From JAZKAR01 sp040389065 (lineage in GTDB: Bacteria; Pseudomonadota; Gammaproteobacteria; Burkholderiales; Casimicrobiaceae): DNA of 52,113 nt. Each line of letters begins with the position of its first letter. The first letter of the stretch is position 1. Positions 43,474 through 51,565 of this stretch are shown piece by piece. Where the stretch lies: contig JAZKAR010000035.1 of the NCBI GenBank assembly GCA_040389065.1, positions 1 to 52,113 of the forward strand. Reading direction: 5' to 3'. The notes under the pieces were generated by a model. It did not search any database. It was not told the origin of the DNA and worked only from the letters and a program-made list of their open reading frames with translations. The translations under genes and the position numbers were made by a program.

Positions 43474-43697
43474 CCATGCGAAGCATGGGGAAAACCTGTG
43501 GTTTCCACAGGGGGGGCGACTTCGCGGAAGCCCAAAGGGCTGGAGGATGGGGGGGCAGCATGCCCCCGCGAAGTAAGGGGGTCTTAAAGCCGCTTTTGCG
43601 GCGGTGTGGCCCCCTTTGGGGGCGTCGATATAGTAGTTAATGTTTTTTGGAGGTTTATCAAGCGCGAAGCGCTGGTTTGCCCCCCGTTTACGGGGGG
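43474..43697. repeat. Array of nine mini-hairpins next to oriV
   Basis: Nine compact stems with 3-4 nt loops lie in 224 bp: CCATGC-GAA-GCATGG (43474), CCTGTGG-TTT-CCACAGG (43495), CTTC-GCG-GAAG (43520), GCCC-AAA-GGGC (43530), GGGGGCA-GCA-TGCCCCC (43551), GCCGC-TTTT-GCGGC (43589), GCCCCC-TTT-GGGGGC (43609), AGCGC-GAA-GCGCT (43661) and CCCCCCG-TTTA-CGGGGGG (43680). The first and eighth contain GCGAAGC, known as an exceptionally stable DNA mini-hairpin. The region is GC-rich in an AT-rich setting and has no credible gene. Confidence 0.75.
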
Positions 43698-43720
43698 GTC
43701 GATAGATACCTTCATTTTAC

Positions 43721-44165
43721 TTATCCACAATCTAAGTTAAACCTAAAACGGTTAAACACGTTAAAAATATAGTTAATACGCGCGCGCGTGTTAAGGTTTT
43801 TGAAAGCCATATAAATTAAGGCGTCCAAGGGTGTTTTGGTTGCTGATAGACGAAATGGCGGTTGCTGATAGACGATAAAAAGGTTGCTGATAGACGAATA
43901 AAAGTTGCTGATAGACGAAATGACTTAAGTTATCCACAGAAAATGACTTTAAGTTGCTGATAGACGAGTCAAATTTCCGATAAATTCGATTTATCTCTAA
44001 ATAATCAATTTTGCATCTTTTCATTTTAAATTTACTAAAAATAAGCATTTAGAACACTTTTCCACAACCATTTCCGGTTGCTAATAGACGAAACGATGGT
44101 TGCTAATAGACGAGTCCAGGTCTCAAAAGTAAGTATTTTGAAGAAAAAAGGTTGGCGATAGACGA
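43721..44165 (+). other. oriV: Origin of vegetative replication (oriV) with iterons and DnaA boxes
   Basis: Eight direct iterons of the form GTTGCTGATAGACGA start at 43839, 43861, 43883, 43904, 43953, 44077, 44099 and 44151 (the last three have CTAATAG or GCGATAG variants). The first four are spaced 21-22 bp, about two helical turns. A ninth lies inverted inside rep at 44328-44342. DnaA boxes TTATCCACA occur at 43721 and 43930, with AT-rich DNA and a CG-alternating stretch between. The initiator gene begins 1 kb further but reads toward this region. Typical of iteron-controlled plasmids. Confidence 0.9.
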
Positions 44166-44188
44166 GTTACTAAGAAAACTAATGACTG

Positions 44189-45175
44189 TCACGCCTCCTT
44201 TTCTGCTTCTGGTAAGTGTTTTTGTAACAATTTTGTAAGCCATCCTACTAAATTTGCACGACTCATCTCAAATAAAACCTTTTTCATATCTCGACTGATG
44301 AAAACAACTTGCGTGGGTTTGATAGAGTCGTCTATTAGCAACCTATAGTCTGGAAGATTATTTTCCTTAGCTATTTTACGAAGATCATTAGCAAAAGATT
44401 TAGAAATTTGTGTACTTCCGCATTTTTCTTGAAGCAAATCAATTCTGCATTTCCACATTGCCTGATCTCCACAATGTTTACGAGCTAACTCGTACAAACG
44501 GCGCTCTATAGATTGCGTCAAGATGAAATAATCATTGTTTAGCGTCAGAATGCCATAGTCCAATACTGCACGATAGAGCCATTCCGATATGGTCAAATCT
44601 ACTTCTAAGGCTCCCTTACCATTCTTGGTATAACGGCTAATATCATAATCATCGATCAAACTAAACCCTGAAGTTCTTTCTTTCTCGGTTGTTTTGATAT
44701 TCGTCTCTATTGTAGTTCCCTTAAGACGTCGACACATTTCTATCACACGCTCATATGCGGCTCCACCCGTGCTTCGTCGTGTTCCCTTTAGAAAATCAAA
44801 GGTCTCTATCCGAATACGGCGCGATATAGGTTTTCCTTGTTCCTTAGCACGGATAATTTGGGAAATTGCATATATAAGAACATCTTTATCAAAAACCGTC
44901 GCAGCTCCTACCACTGAAGGAATCACTTTTAGACTTTTCTCTCCACGAGAAAACTCTCGAATGCGCGTATCAGGCTTTTTAGATAAAGAAAAGATGGGAA
45001 ATTCCATCGACGAAATATCATCTTTAACAGGCCAATCACTACTTTTATCAGAAACAACAAACAGCTCTAACTGTTCTGTTTCTACCCCATCCTCAGTATT
45101 ACTAATAGGTAATGCAAGTAATTGCTCAAGCAAAGACTCTTCAACTGAAGTAGGTTCTGGAGTAGACCTCGACAT
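44189..45175 (-). CDS. repA: Plasmid replication initiator, RPA family
   Basis: The 328-aa protein carries the conserved stretches of the RPA (replication initiator protein A) family: FSLSKKPDTRIREF near 62-75, ATVFDKDVLIYAISQI near 92-107, STGGAAYERVIEMCRRLKGT near 134-153 and SIERRLYELARKHCG near 222-236. It would bind the adjacent iterons and recruit DnaA and helicase. Its 3' end abuts the iteron region, and one iteron in reverse orientation sits inside the gene (44328-44342), possibly for handcuffing or autocontrol. It is the last gene after parA-parB. Confidence 0.93.
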   Translation of the reverse strand: MSRSTPEPTSVEESLLEQLLALPISNTEDGVETEQLELFVVSDKSSDWPVKDDISSMEFPIFSLSKKPDTRIREFSRGEKSLKVIPSVVGAATVFDKDVLIYAISQIIRAKEQGKPISRRIRIETFDFLKGTRRSTGGAAYERVIEMCRRLKGTTIETNIKTTEKERTSGFSLIDDYDISRYTKNGKGALEVDLTISEWLYRAVLDYGILTLNNDYFILTQSIERRLYELARKHCGDQAMWKCRIDLLQEKCGSTQISKSFANDLRKIAKENNLPDYRLLIDDSIKPTQVVFISRDMKKVLFEMSRANLVGWLTKLLQKHLPEAEKEA

Positions 45176-45264
45176 AGCGCAGCTCCGTTTTATCCAACAT
45201 TTTTCAAAATTCTACGCCTCTTGGCCTGTGTCATCATGTTTGCCTGCAATTTCGGTTACGATAT

Positions 45265-46251
45265 CTATCTAATCTCAGAATTGAAGCGGTTCTTCAGTAA
45301 ATCTACTAATATTTCACGCTCTTTAGGATCAGTTAGTAAAATCTCAAAAGAAACTTTTCCTGAATCCCATTCTTTAATGAACCCTTTTTGCTCGCCATCG
45401 ATCTGAATTTTATATTGACGGCTACTCTCTTTGCGTTTTCGATCTTTAGGTGTCTCATAACGACTACGAAGCTCATTAACTTCTTTTCTTCCAGCTTCTC
45501 CAGCTCCAATACGTTCCGCCATCATAAGCGTAGGCGCTAAACCTGCTGCTTGCTCTAAAAGGACAAGCTCGTAGAGTGCTGATAACGCGTAGTTTTGAGG
45601 ACACTGGCGTACCAAATCTAAAATAGGCTCACTTAGCCGCAGTATCGAAAGTGTTTTATTAACGTTAGCTAATGACAACCCTGTAACTTCTGCAATGGCA
45701 GACTCGGTAGGATAAAGATTTTTATCGATAAGATCTTTCCACGATAGCGCATTATCTAGAGGCGTTTGTTGTGTTCGCTCATCATTTTCTTTAAATGATA
45801 TTTGATAAAGCTCTTGGTCTGTAAGGTCTGCATGAACCATTAACTTGATCGTTGATAGTCCGGCTAACTTGATAGCTTTCATACGATAATGACCTGCTGC
45901 AACAATATACCGCTCCCCTCTAAGGGTCGCAATACCTGGCATTAATTGACCAGAAGCAGCAATACTTGCAGCTAGATCTTTAATACGTTCGGGAATATAA
46001 ATGCGACGCGCATTGAAAGGATTGGGATCAACGAGATCGATAGACACCTCTGCTAAATAAACCTTTCCTTGTGTCTGTGGCACACTTTCACGCGTGAAAG
46101 TTGAATCGTTTTCCTGTGCAGACGCTAACCCATTAGGTTGACGACCAACAACCCCCTCAGCTCGCTTTAATCGCTCTGTAAGCCCGCCTTGATCTTGGGT
46201 ATTGGCTTGCTTCACTTTAGCAGCAATATCAGGAAAATTTTTTTTAGACAT
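45265..46251 (-). CDS. parB: ParB-family partition protein
   Basis: From ATG 46251 (GGAGG 10 bases upstream) the protein is 328 aa. It has the ParB/Spo0J N-terminal domain with LVDPNPFNARRIY, GQLMPGIATLRGERYIVAAG then HYRMKAIKLAG, and KENDERTQQTPLDNALSW, and a helix-turn-helix TESAIAEVTGLSLANVNKTL. It should bind the ACTTTCACGCGTGAAAGT sites and act with ParA. Its start overlaps the end of parA. One parS-like site lies inside its own 5' coding part (46084-46101). Confidence 0.93.
   Translation of the reverse strand: MSKKNFPDIAAKVKQANTQDQGGLTERLKRAEGVVGRQPNGLASAQENDSTFTRESVPQTQGKVYLAEVSIDLVDPNPFNARRIYIPERIKDLAASIAASGQLMPGIATLRGERYIVAAGHYRMKAIKLAGLSTIKLMVHADLTDQELYQISFKENDERTQQTPLDNALSWKDLIDKNLYPTESAIAEVTGLSLANVNKTLSILRLSEPILDLVRQCPQNYALSALYELVLLEQAAGLAPTLMMAERIGAGEAGRKEVNELRSRYETPKDRKRKESSRQYKIQIDGEQKGFIKEWDSGKVSFEILLTDPKEREILVDLLKNRFNSEIR
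46084..46101. promoter_or_regulatory. parS: parS site 1 (inside parB)
   Basis: ACTTTCACGCGTGAAAGT is a perfect 18-bp palindrome inside the parB coding region, identical to the site at 47016-47033. It resembles the general ParB site TGTTTCACGTGAAACA with an extra CG in the centre. Confidence 0.75.
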
Positions 46252-46253
46252 TA

Positions 46254-46919
46254 TCAAGCAACCTCCATACCAAGTTTTTCTAATACTTCATCAGCAAGCG
46301 CTTCAACTTCTTCGGTTGCAGGAGAGTTTTTAGAAAACAAATGCACTGTTCCCCCGTAGAGCTGAGATTCAGGAAATGCATTTCTTAGCGACAGACTTGA
46401 TTTGAGCATTTCCACATCTTCGTCATTTTCCAGAAGATCCATACATGCTTTAAAGAGATTCCCTCTGCGCATCATCGAAGCTACATAAAATGTCTGTAAA
46501 TCAGGATTCTGTCTCTTAGCATTCTTCGCTAATTCTTTAGCTTCTTTAGAAGCCCAAACATTATCCATAACTGGGATCACAGGAATAAGCGCAATATCTG
46601 CACTTAATAGAGCTGACCAAGGAATAGAAGATTCAATGGCAGGAGGACAATCGATAAGAATTACATCGTATTCATTCTTTAGCTTCAGGATCTCACCTAT
46701 CATCTTCTCTTTCATAGGCGCTAGAGAGATAACGGTAGCAGGAAAAGGACTTTCTGAATCAGCCTGAGCGGACCAAAGCGAACTTGTTCCTTGCCGATCC
46801 ATATCTACAACCAATGTACGGATACCACGCAACCCTAAAGCTCCTCCAAGCTGCATAGTAGTCATTGTTTTCGCGCATCCCCCTTTTTGGTTAAAGACGG
46901 CGATCAATTTAGCATCCAT
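46254..46919 (-). CDS. parA: ParA-family partition ATPase
   Basis: The 221-aa P-loop ATPase has a deviant Walker A, NQKGGCAKTMT (10-20), an A-prime VDMDRQGTSS and a Walker B-like LIDCPPAIESS. It lacks an N-terminal DNA-binding extension, so it resembles type Ib ParA, whose ParB usually regulates the operon. The parS palindromes at 46929-46944 and 47016-47033 lie just upstream of its start. The order parA-parB-rep on one strand forms the stability core. Confidence 0.93.
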   Translation of the reverse strand: MDAKLIAVFNQKGGCAKTMTTMQLGGALGLRGIRTLVVDMDRQGTSSLWSAQADSESPFPATVISLAPMKEKMIGEILKLKNEYDVILIDCPPAIESSIPWSALLSADIALIPVIPVMDNVWASKEAKELAKNAKRQNPDLQTFYVASMMRRGNLFKACMDLLENDEDVEMLKSSLSLRNAFPESQLYGGTVHLFSKNSPATEEVEALADEVLEKLGMEVA

Positions 46920-46928
46920 GAAAACGAC

Positions 46929-46944
46929 CTTTCACGCGTGAAAG
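46929..46944. promoter_or_regulatory. parS: parS site 2 (upstream of parA)
   Basis: CTTTCACGCGTGAAAG, a perfect 16-bp palindrome, ends 10 bp upstream of the parA start codon. This position would let ParB repress the parAB-rep operon as well as mark the partition site. Confidence 0.8.
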
Positions 46945-47015
46945 TTAGCAAGTCTAATTCGGTTAAAATTTATTATATCTAAAAAATTTATTATTTTTTA
47001 AAAATAAGCAGAAGT

Positions 47016-47033
47016 ACTTTCACGCGTGAAAGT
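47016..47033. promoter_or_regulatory. parS: parS site 3
   Basis: ACTTTCACGCGTGAAAGT, identical to the 18-bp site in parB, lies about 97 bp upstream of the parA start. The region from here to 47497 holds no supported gene; TAGCCAATAT at 47121-47130 matches a res-like repeat at 34278. Confidence 0.8.
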
Positions 47034-47497
47034 GCGCGTTGTTATATACACAAATTCAGCTCATTTTTAGGCATTAATAGTCTTAATTTAGAGGTTTGGA
47101 GTACTCTATAGAACCATGCATAGCCAATATGCACATCTAGGACTTACCATACCAATTTCGTCTGCCATGATCATAAAAAATTAACAATCCAAGATAAGTG
47201 ATCATCTATCTCAAGCTTTAGTAGCGAAACAACTTTTTTGAGCTTTTAGAAATGATAGAAAGAATTGCGTCCACAATCACCTATCAAGACTCATCAAATT
47301 CAAGCGTAGCTTAAATCCTATAATGATCGTCAGCTTCCCCTTAGACTCATCAATTTATGCGATTAATCCAAATTTCCTGATGTGCTCATCAAAGAATGTA
47401 TTTTTATTCACTAGCCAATTTATTGTCCAATCATATCTATTTATATCCACAAATATCCAATTAGCTTTTTATCTATTGATGTATAAGACGATGTATT

Positions 47498-47555
47498 ATA
47501 AGTGTCATGTTTTTGCTATTATTGATAACCCACTTGATAAGTGTCATGTTTTTGC
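47498..47555 (+). promoter_or_regulatory. Two 19-bp direct repeats upstream of abiE (likely operator)
   Basis: ATAAGTGTCATGTTTTTGC occurs at 47498-47516 and 47537-47555, 39 bp apart (nearly four helical turns), the second ending 32 bp before the AbiEi start. In known AbiE systems, AbiEi binds paired repeats in its own promoter and represses it. A third copy far away at 43368 may be a remote site. Confidence 0.65.
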
Positions 47556-47587
47556 ATATCCTTCTATTAGGAGATAAAGGACATATC

Positions 47588-47995
47588 ATGGCTCGGCGTA
47601 ATTCATTACAAGAAAAAATAGAAAACAGAATCGCGGAAAGCGAGGATACGGTATTTCTGACGCGTGATTTCCGTGACTTGGGCGGAGAACGCCAAGTATT
47701 GCGAGCACTCCGCAATACCGTTACCGCAGGAAAACTTATTCGCATCGGCTATGGCTCCTATGCCAAAGCAGAAATTTCTCCTTTAACCCAACAACCGATG
47801 CTGGCTGGTGATGGTTTCAGTACGATAGCGCGACGTATTCTCGACAAACTCAGGGTAGTGTGGGAACCAGCTTCCGCAGAGAAAGCATATAACTCAGGGC
47901 AATCAACCCAGGTTCCTATGACCGCGATGGTACATCTAAAAAGCCGGTGCTCTCGCAAGCTCCGCTACAAAAATATGGAGCTTTTGTTTGAATAA
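47588..47995 (+). CDS. AbiEi-family antitoxin (DUF6088-like)
   Basis: The start MARRNSLQEKIENRIAES at 47588 follows AGGAGA and gives 135 aa. It has a winged-helix N-terminus (RDFRDLGGERQVLRALRNTV near 24-43, then KLIRIGYGSYAKA) as in AbiEi antitoxins, which neutralise AbiEii and repress the operon. It is shorter than lactococcal AbiEi because the C-terminal domain is small. Its stop codon overlaps the toxin start. Confidence 0.8.
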   Translation: MARRNSLQEKIENRIAESEDTVFLTRDFRDLGGERQVLRALRNTVTAGKLIRIGYGSYAKAEISPLTQQPMLAGDGFSTIARRILDKLRVVWEPASAEKAYNSGQSTQVPMTAMVHLKSRCSRKLRYKNMELLFE

Positions 47996-48923
47996 TTTGC
48001 TTCCCGAAACACGCACACTCATCGCCGTTGCTGACTTCTTTGGTTTGCCTAATACCGATGTAGTCGCTAAAGACTTTCATGTCGTACAAGCAATAAAGGC
48101 ATTGGCAACACTTGATGCCACTCCTTTTACTCTCGTCTTTGGCGGCGGCACAGCTCTTGCACGAGCGCACAAGCTAATTGAGCGCATGTCAGAAGATGTG
48201 GACTTTAAAATTGTTCCATCCTCACTCACAACCAGTCGTTCTGCATTACGTAAGCAGCTTGGAACATTACGGGAAAGTGTTACAGAAGCTCTTCAAAAAG
48301 CAGGATTCATTTTCGATGCCAACGATCCAAACCATCTCCGGTCACGCAATGAGCATCATTACAATATCTACCATATTCCCTACGAATACCAAGCTCCGCA
48401 AAAGCAGGAACTACGTGCGACTCTTCAAATTGAATTGACCTATGCAACACTGCGTTGTCCCACCACTACGCTTCCTGTAGCGTCTTTTGTAGCTGATGCA
48501 TTCCAATCTGAAGCAGAAGTTCCCACAGTTTCCTGCGTTAGTGTAAATGAAACGGCGGCAGAAAAAATTGTTTCCATTACCCGACGCACAGCAGCAGAGC
48601 TAGCAGGCGTCAACCGTGATGTTGATCCAACGTTGGTACGCCATATCTATGATTTACATGTCATACGAGAGCATATCGACCATGCAACAGTAACCAACCT
48701 TGCCCATGTCGTCGCAGAGGAAGATGCTGTTGTTTTTAAAAATCAGTACCCTGAATATCAAGAAAATATTATTGGAGAAACACGTAAGGCAATCGCAGCA
48801 CTCCAAGCCGATCCAGTTTTTAAAGACCGATATCAGCGCTTTGTGGCTGCAATGGTTTACGGCCAAAAACCAACTTATGAAGAAGCGCTTGCCACCCTTA
48901 TCGCATTGGCAGAAAAACTGTAA
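47988..48923 (+). CDS. AbiEii-family nucleotidyltransferase toxin
   Basis: The 311-aa protein starts with TTG (47988) inside the last codons of the antitoxin gene. It has the AbiEii/AbiGii nucleotidyltransferase motifs: FGGGTALARAHKL (51-63) and MSEDVDFKI with D70 and D72 as metal ligands, then a helical domain with NETAAEKIVSITRR near 191-204. Such toxins modify tRNA acceptor ends or bind GTP to arrest growth and can abort phage infection. Together with the antitoxin this is a type IV toxin-antitoxin system that also stabilises the plasmid. Confidence 0.85.
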   Translation: MNNLLPETRTLIAVADFFGLPNTDVVAKDFHVVQAIKALATLDATPFTLVFGGGTALARAHKLIERMSEDVDFKIVPSSLTTSRSALRKQLGTLRESVTEALQKAGFIFDANDPNHLRSRNEHHYNIYHIPYEYQAPQKQELRATLQIELTYATLRCPTTTLPVASFVADAFQSEAEVPTVSCVSVNETAAEKIVSITRRTAAELAGVNRDVDPTLVRHIYDLHVIREHIDHATVTNLAHVVAEEDAVVFKNQYPEYQENIIGETRKAIAALQADPVFKDRYQRFVAAMVYGQKPTYEEALATLIALAEKL

Positions 48924-48956
48924 ATTAACTGAAATGAAGAGTAATGGGTACACGCA

Positions 48957-49095
48957 CTATAAATGCTGACGTGCTTCCAATAAGAATTCGATTAACTTAT
49001 CAACCTCTTCAACAGAAAGCTTATATTGATGCGCATCTGTACCTTTGCGTGAGGGGATCTGTGGATTAGTTTCACAGATAACTTGTGAAACATTT
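48957..49095 (-). pseudogene. Decayed fragment of a paralogue of the terminal gene
   Basis: On the minus strand the frame reads IPSRKGTDAHQYKLSVEEVD then KLIEFLLEARQHL and a stop. This aligns with the end of the 51566-52111 protein (LPATSKGTDIHQYQLSLQEV then DNLIEFLLNAHHDL). The frame is cut by a stop about 13 codons upstream of IPSRKG, so just the last quarter survives. It shows a former second copy of that gene, about 2.6 kb away. From 49096 to 49435 I see no other gene. Confidence 0.85.
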
Positions 49096-49456
49096 TATTC
49101 AATAAAATTCTTTAGCAAATAAATGCTTCCAAGACCTTCGTTAGCAAGATTAAAGGCATTTCGTAGCAACTTTTTACTGCTAAAAATCTCCAACATTGAG
49201 AATGGGTATAACGCCAGTTACTTATTCTTACCCTTGAAGAATATGTATAGTTATTGTCGCTAGTAAAAAGATTTCTATTTAAGGTGTATAAGATTATTGA
49301 AGAGGGATACTATTAATCTGTATAAACTAGACATTCCAATAAAATTATTTTAATTTTTAATCACTTACACCACTACCTCAACTTATTAGCTACCTTTTAG
49401 ATGAGTTATACGTTTTTAATTTTAGGTACATATTTAACGTTAGCTACAGGAAAATC

Positions 49457-50203
49457 ATGACACTACAGGTAATACTTAATAGCTTTGCAAGTGAAGTTTT
49501 TCGCAAGCAAGCTGACTATGACTATATAGCAGCAAGAATGAATTATAAAATGCGATTACGTCAACAATTTTTATGGTCAGGACAGCAAGCTGTAGAAAAA
49601 TACCTTAAATCAATCCTCTTATATAATGGGAAAAGTGCACGTTTTTTTGATGATCAAGGTAAAAAAAAAGAGTTTGGTCATAATCTCATATTACTTAATA
49701 ATGAAGTTAATAAAATAAGTGACTTGAACTATAAACTACCTAATTGGTCTGAAGAATTTATACTTTACTTAACAGAGCTTGGTGGATTTAATAGATATAT
49801 GACAGAAATTTCTTATAGTACGCCTGATGGCTTGCATAAATTAGATGAATTAGTCTGGAATATAAGAAAATATTGTCAATATATTCCCGATAGAGTTTTG
49901 GGTCATAAAAATGAAATCCCCAAAATGAAAAAATCTATGATCAATTATATTAATAATAAATCTCATAAAGATAACCCAAATAAATTTAAATTAATAGGAG
50001 GCGAACTAGAAAAAATTTTAGAACTTCCTAACCAAGATCCTGCTCGAAAAGCTCTTGTATGGGCCAATTTATATTATGGGAAAAATAATAAAAAGATAGT
50101 AAAATATCGTCCAATGTCTTGTATGGAAATTCCACCTCAACATCGTGACTGGTTTACGGTAGAAACAAATAAAAAAATCATTTCCGATTACGTTAAACTA
50201 TAA
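49457..50203 (+). CDS. HEPN-like protein on a gene cassette
   Basis: The 248-aa protein has an N-terminal HEPN-like helical segment: ADYDYIAARMNYKMRLRQQF then LWSGQQAVEKYLKSILLYNG (about 19-58), followed by FGHNLILLNNEV as in HEPN proteins that bind nucleotides or RNA. The second half is unrecognised and basic, with a final IPPQHRDWFTVE segment. HEPN proteins are often RNases in toxin or defence systems, but the Rx4-6H catalytic motif is not clear here. It has only a weak AGGAAA ribosome site and no own promoter is visible in the cassette. Confidence 0.65.
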   Translation: MTLQVILNSFASEVFRKQADYDYIAARMNYKMRLRQQFLWSGQQAVEKYLKSILLYNGKSARFFDDQGKKKEFGHNLILLNNEVNKISDLNYKLPNWSEEFILYLTELGGFNRYMTEISYSTPDGLHKLDELVWNIRKYCQYIPDRVLGHKNEIPKMKKSMINYINNKSHKDNPNKFKLIGGELEKILELPNQDPARKALVWANLYYGKNNKKIVKYRPMSCMEIPPQHRDWFTVETNKKIISDYVKL

Positions 50204-50205
50204 AA

Positions 50206-50292
50206 TAGCTAACCAATCATTCAACCGGACATTTTACCCGCGCCGCGGGTAAAATTCCCTCCACTGCGCTCCGGTGCCGGTTAATTAGAACG
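50206..50292 (+). other. attC: attC recombination site of the cassette
   Basis: TAGCTAAC (R'') is followed by CAACCGG (50222-50228), a central palindrome ATTTTACCCGC-GCC-GCGGGTAAAAT (50230-50254), then CCGGTTAA (50277-50284) and AACG. CAACCGG and CCGGTT pair as the L arms. About 87-92 bp in total, inside the usual attC size range. The structure, not the sequence, is what integron integrases recognise, and all expected pairings are present. Confidence 0.75.
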
Positions 50293-50297
50293 TTCAC

Positions 50298-50402
50298 GCT
50301 GTAGAATAAGTCTAAAAAAATCATTTTTCGGCATCGTAACCTTTTGATTTTTAATGATGCAAAAATCGTAAAAAGGGGTTTTTCTACAGCCTCGTTAGGC
50401 TC
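50298..50402 (+). other. Second attC-like palindrome ending in GTTAGGC
   Basis: GCTGTAGAA (50298-50306) pairs with TTCTACAGC (50383-50391), with further inner pairing (GGCATC with GATGC). It is followed by CTCGTTAGGC, where GTTAGGC is a canonical R' core. It lacks a good matching R'' (GCCTAAC) on its left, and no GCCTAAC follows the next gene, so it may be a degenerate attC or an unrelated hairpin at the left of the DUF559 gene. Confidence 0.4.
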
Positions 50403-50422
50403 ACAATCAAACAGGAGTATCA

Positions 50423-51373
50423 ATGAAGTATGCTGGTCAACCTAAGAATGCCCCTAGCTGGTATAGAGATCGAGAACCATCTCACATCGAAGCAGCGTTT
50501 TCTAAGGAGCTAGGTGACTTAGCAGATGCTATCGAGAGCGAACAGTGGTTTGGAGATAAAGAAAAACATGGTCGTTATAGGGTGGATTTTATCCTCCGAG
50601 ATGCTCGGCTAATTATTGAGCTTGATGGGCATGCCTACCACGCTATTCCAGAACAGCTCGAAAAAGATGCTATAAGACAAAGATACTTAACTAGAGCTGG
50701 CTATAATGTTATTCGGTTCACTGGAAGAGAAATCAATAGATCTCCAAAAACTTGTGTAGAGGAAGTTAGAACAATATACAAAGAGCGCATGCAACGCGAG
50801 CCTGTAAAATACAGAGTCATGTATATTGATTACCGCTTCATCTATCAAGAAACAGTCAAATTATTGACGTTCTATAAAGAACTGTACCCTGATAAAGAAC
50901 TCAAATCACAGCCTCTAGAAAAAGTCATTGAATCTGCGATTGAATGGGTGCATGAAAAATCATTTATTACAGCGTTCATTTTTCATCCACCTGAAGATGG
51001 TTTTGTAATAGAGTATCTTGATGCAAAAACACATGAATACGAAAAGGGTGAGATAAAAATAAATACCATTTCTGAAGAATGGTACAGCCTTGAACTTGGC
51101 GAACATATGGTGAGTTTTGCCCACTTGTTTGATGAGTTCTTAGTGCTAGCAGACGACCCAGTATATGTTCAGCCACTCTTGTCGGTATTACCGAATGTAA
51201 TGACAACTGAAAAACTTGGTTCCTATGAATTTCAGTATATTGGTAATGGCAAGCTCGTGCGCAGAAATAATCATGAAACTAGTTATCTAGGTACGGACTT
51301 AGTAAAAGTAAAGTGGCAAAACATCTGGTACGCAATTGGCTCATCTATGGGTCTAAGTTTATACGAAATGTAA
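50423..51373 (+). CDS. DUF559/Vsr-like endonuclease-domain protein
   Basis: The 316-aa protein starts after CAGGAGT. Residues about 18-120 match the DUF559/very-short-patch-like fold: EAAFSKELGDL, then RYRVDFILRDARLIIELDGH (D...E-x-D), then RQRYLTRAGYNVIRFTGREI. This is a PD-(D/E)XK-type endonuclease domain found alone or in defence proteins. The following ~190 residues are unrecognised, beta-rich by eye, with a repeated Tyr-rich pattern. The gene follows the cassette and may be another acquired defence gene. Confidence 0.75.
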   Translation: MKYAGQPKNAPSWYRDREPSHIEAAFSKELGDLADAIESEQWFGDKEKHGRYRVDFILRDARLIIELDGHAYHAIPEQLEKDAIRQRYLTRAGYNVIRFTGREINRSPKTCVEEVRTIYKERMQREPVKYRVMYIDYRFIYQETVKLLTFYKELYPDKELKSQPLEKVIESAIEWVHEKSFITAFIFHPPEDGFVIEYLDAKTHEYEKGEIKINTISEEWYSLELGEHMVSFAHLFDEFLVLADDPVYVQPLLSVLPNVMTTEKLGSYEFQYIGNGKLVRRNNHETSYLGTDLVKVKWQNIWYAIGSSMGLSLYEM

Positions 51374-51565
51374 GCGTAGTTTCAACATTGAAGTGCAACA
51401 GTGTTTAGACAATGTATAGATTAATAAATTGGCAACTTAATTTTATTCTTATCTTATTAATAAATGATAGTGTTAACTTTTTTAATTTTCCATAAGAGAT
51501 GGCTGCTGGTAACACATCTGTTTGGTCTATCCCTATTAAAAACATGAAAAATAGTTATTAAACAT

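Larger units (their letters stand above)
49440..50292 (+). mobile_element. Integron-type gene cassette carrying a HEPN-like gene
   Basis: The segment begins TTAGCTAC after AACG (49436-49439) and ends in AACG (50289-50292). Near its 3' end it has TAGCTAAC (50206-50213). Joined into a circle the ends give AACGTTAGCTA, the exact reverse complement partner of TAGCTAAC, just as the R'' and R' core sites of an attC require. The single gene starts 17 bp inside the cassette and stops 3 bp before the attC, the usual compact cassette layout. No integron integrase is in this window. Confidence 0.75.

Noticed and set aside
43839..44165. Regularly spaced repeats resembling a CRISPR array
   Set aside because: The 15-bp units with 21-22 bp period leave no real spacers, there are no cas genes, and the site is beside a replication initiator with DnaA boxes. 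These are iterons.
47323..47577. An 84-codon rightward frame
   Set aside because: It lies in the AT-rich promoter region, covers the two 19-bp repeats and has no start signal or family pattern.
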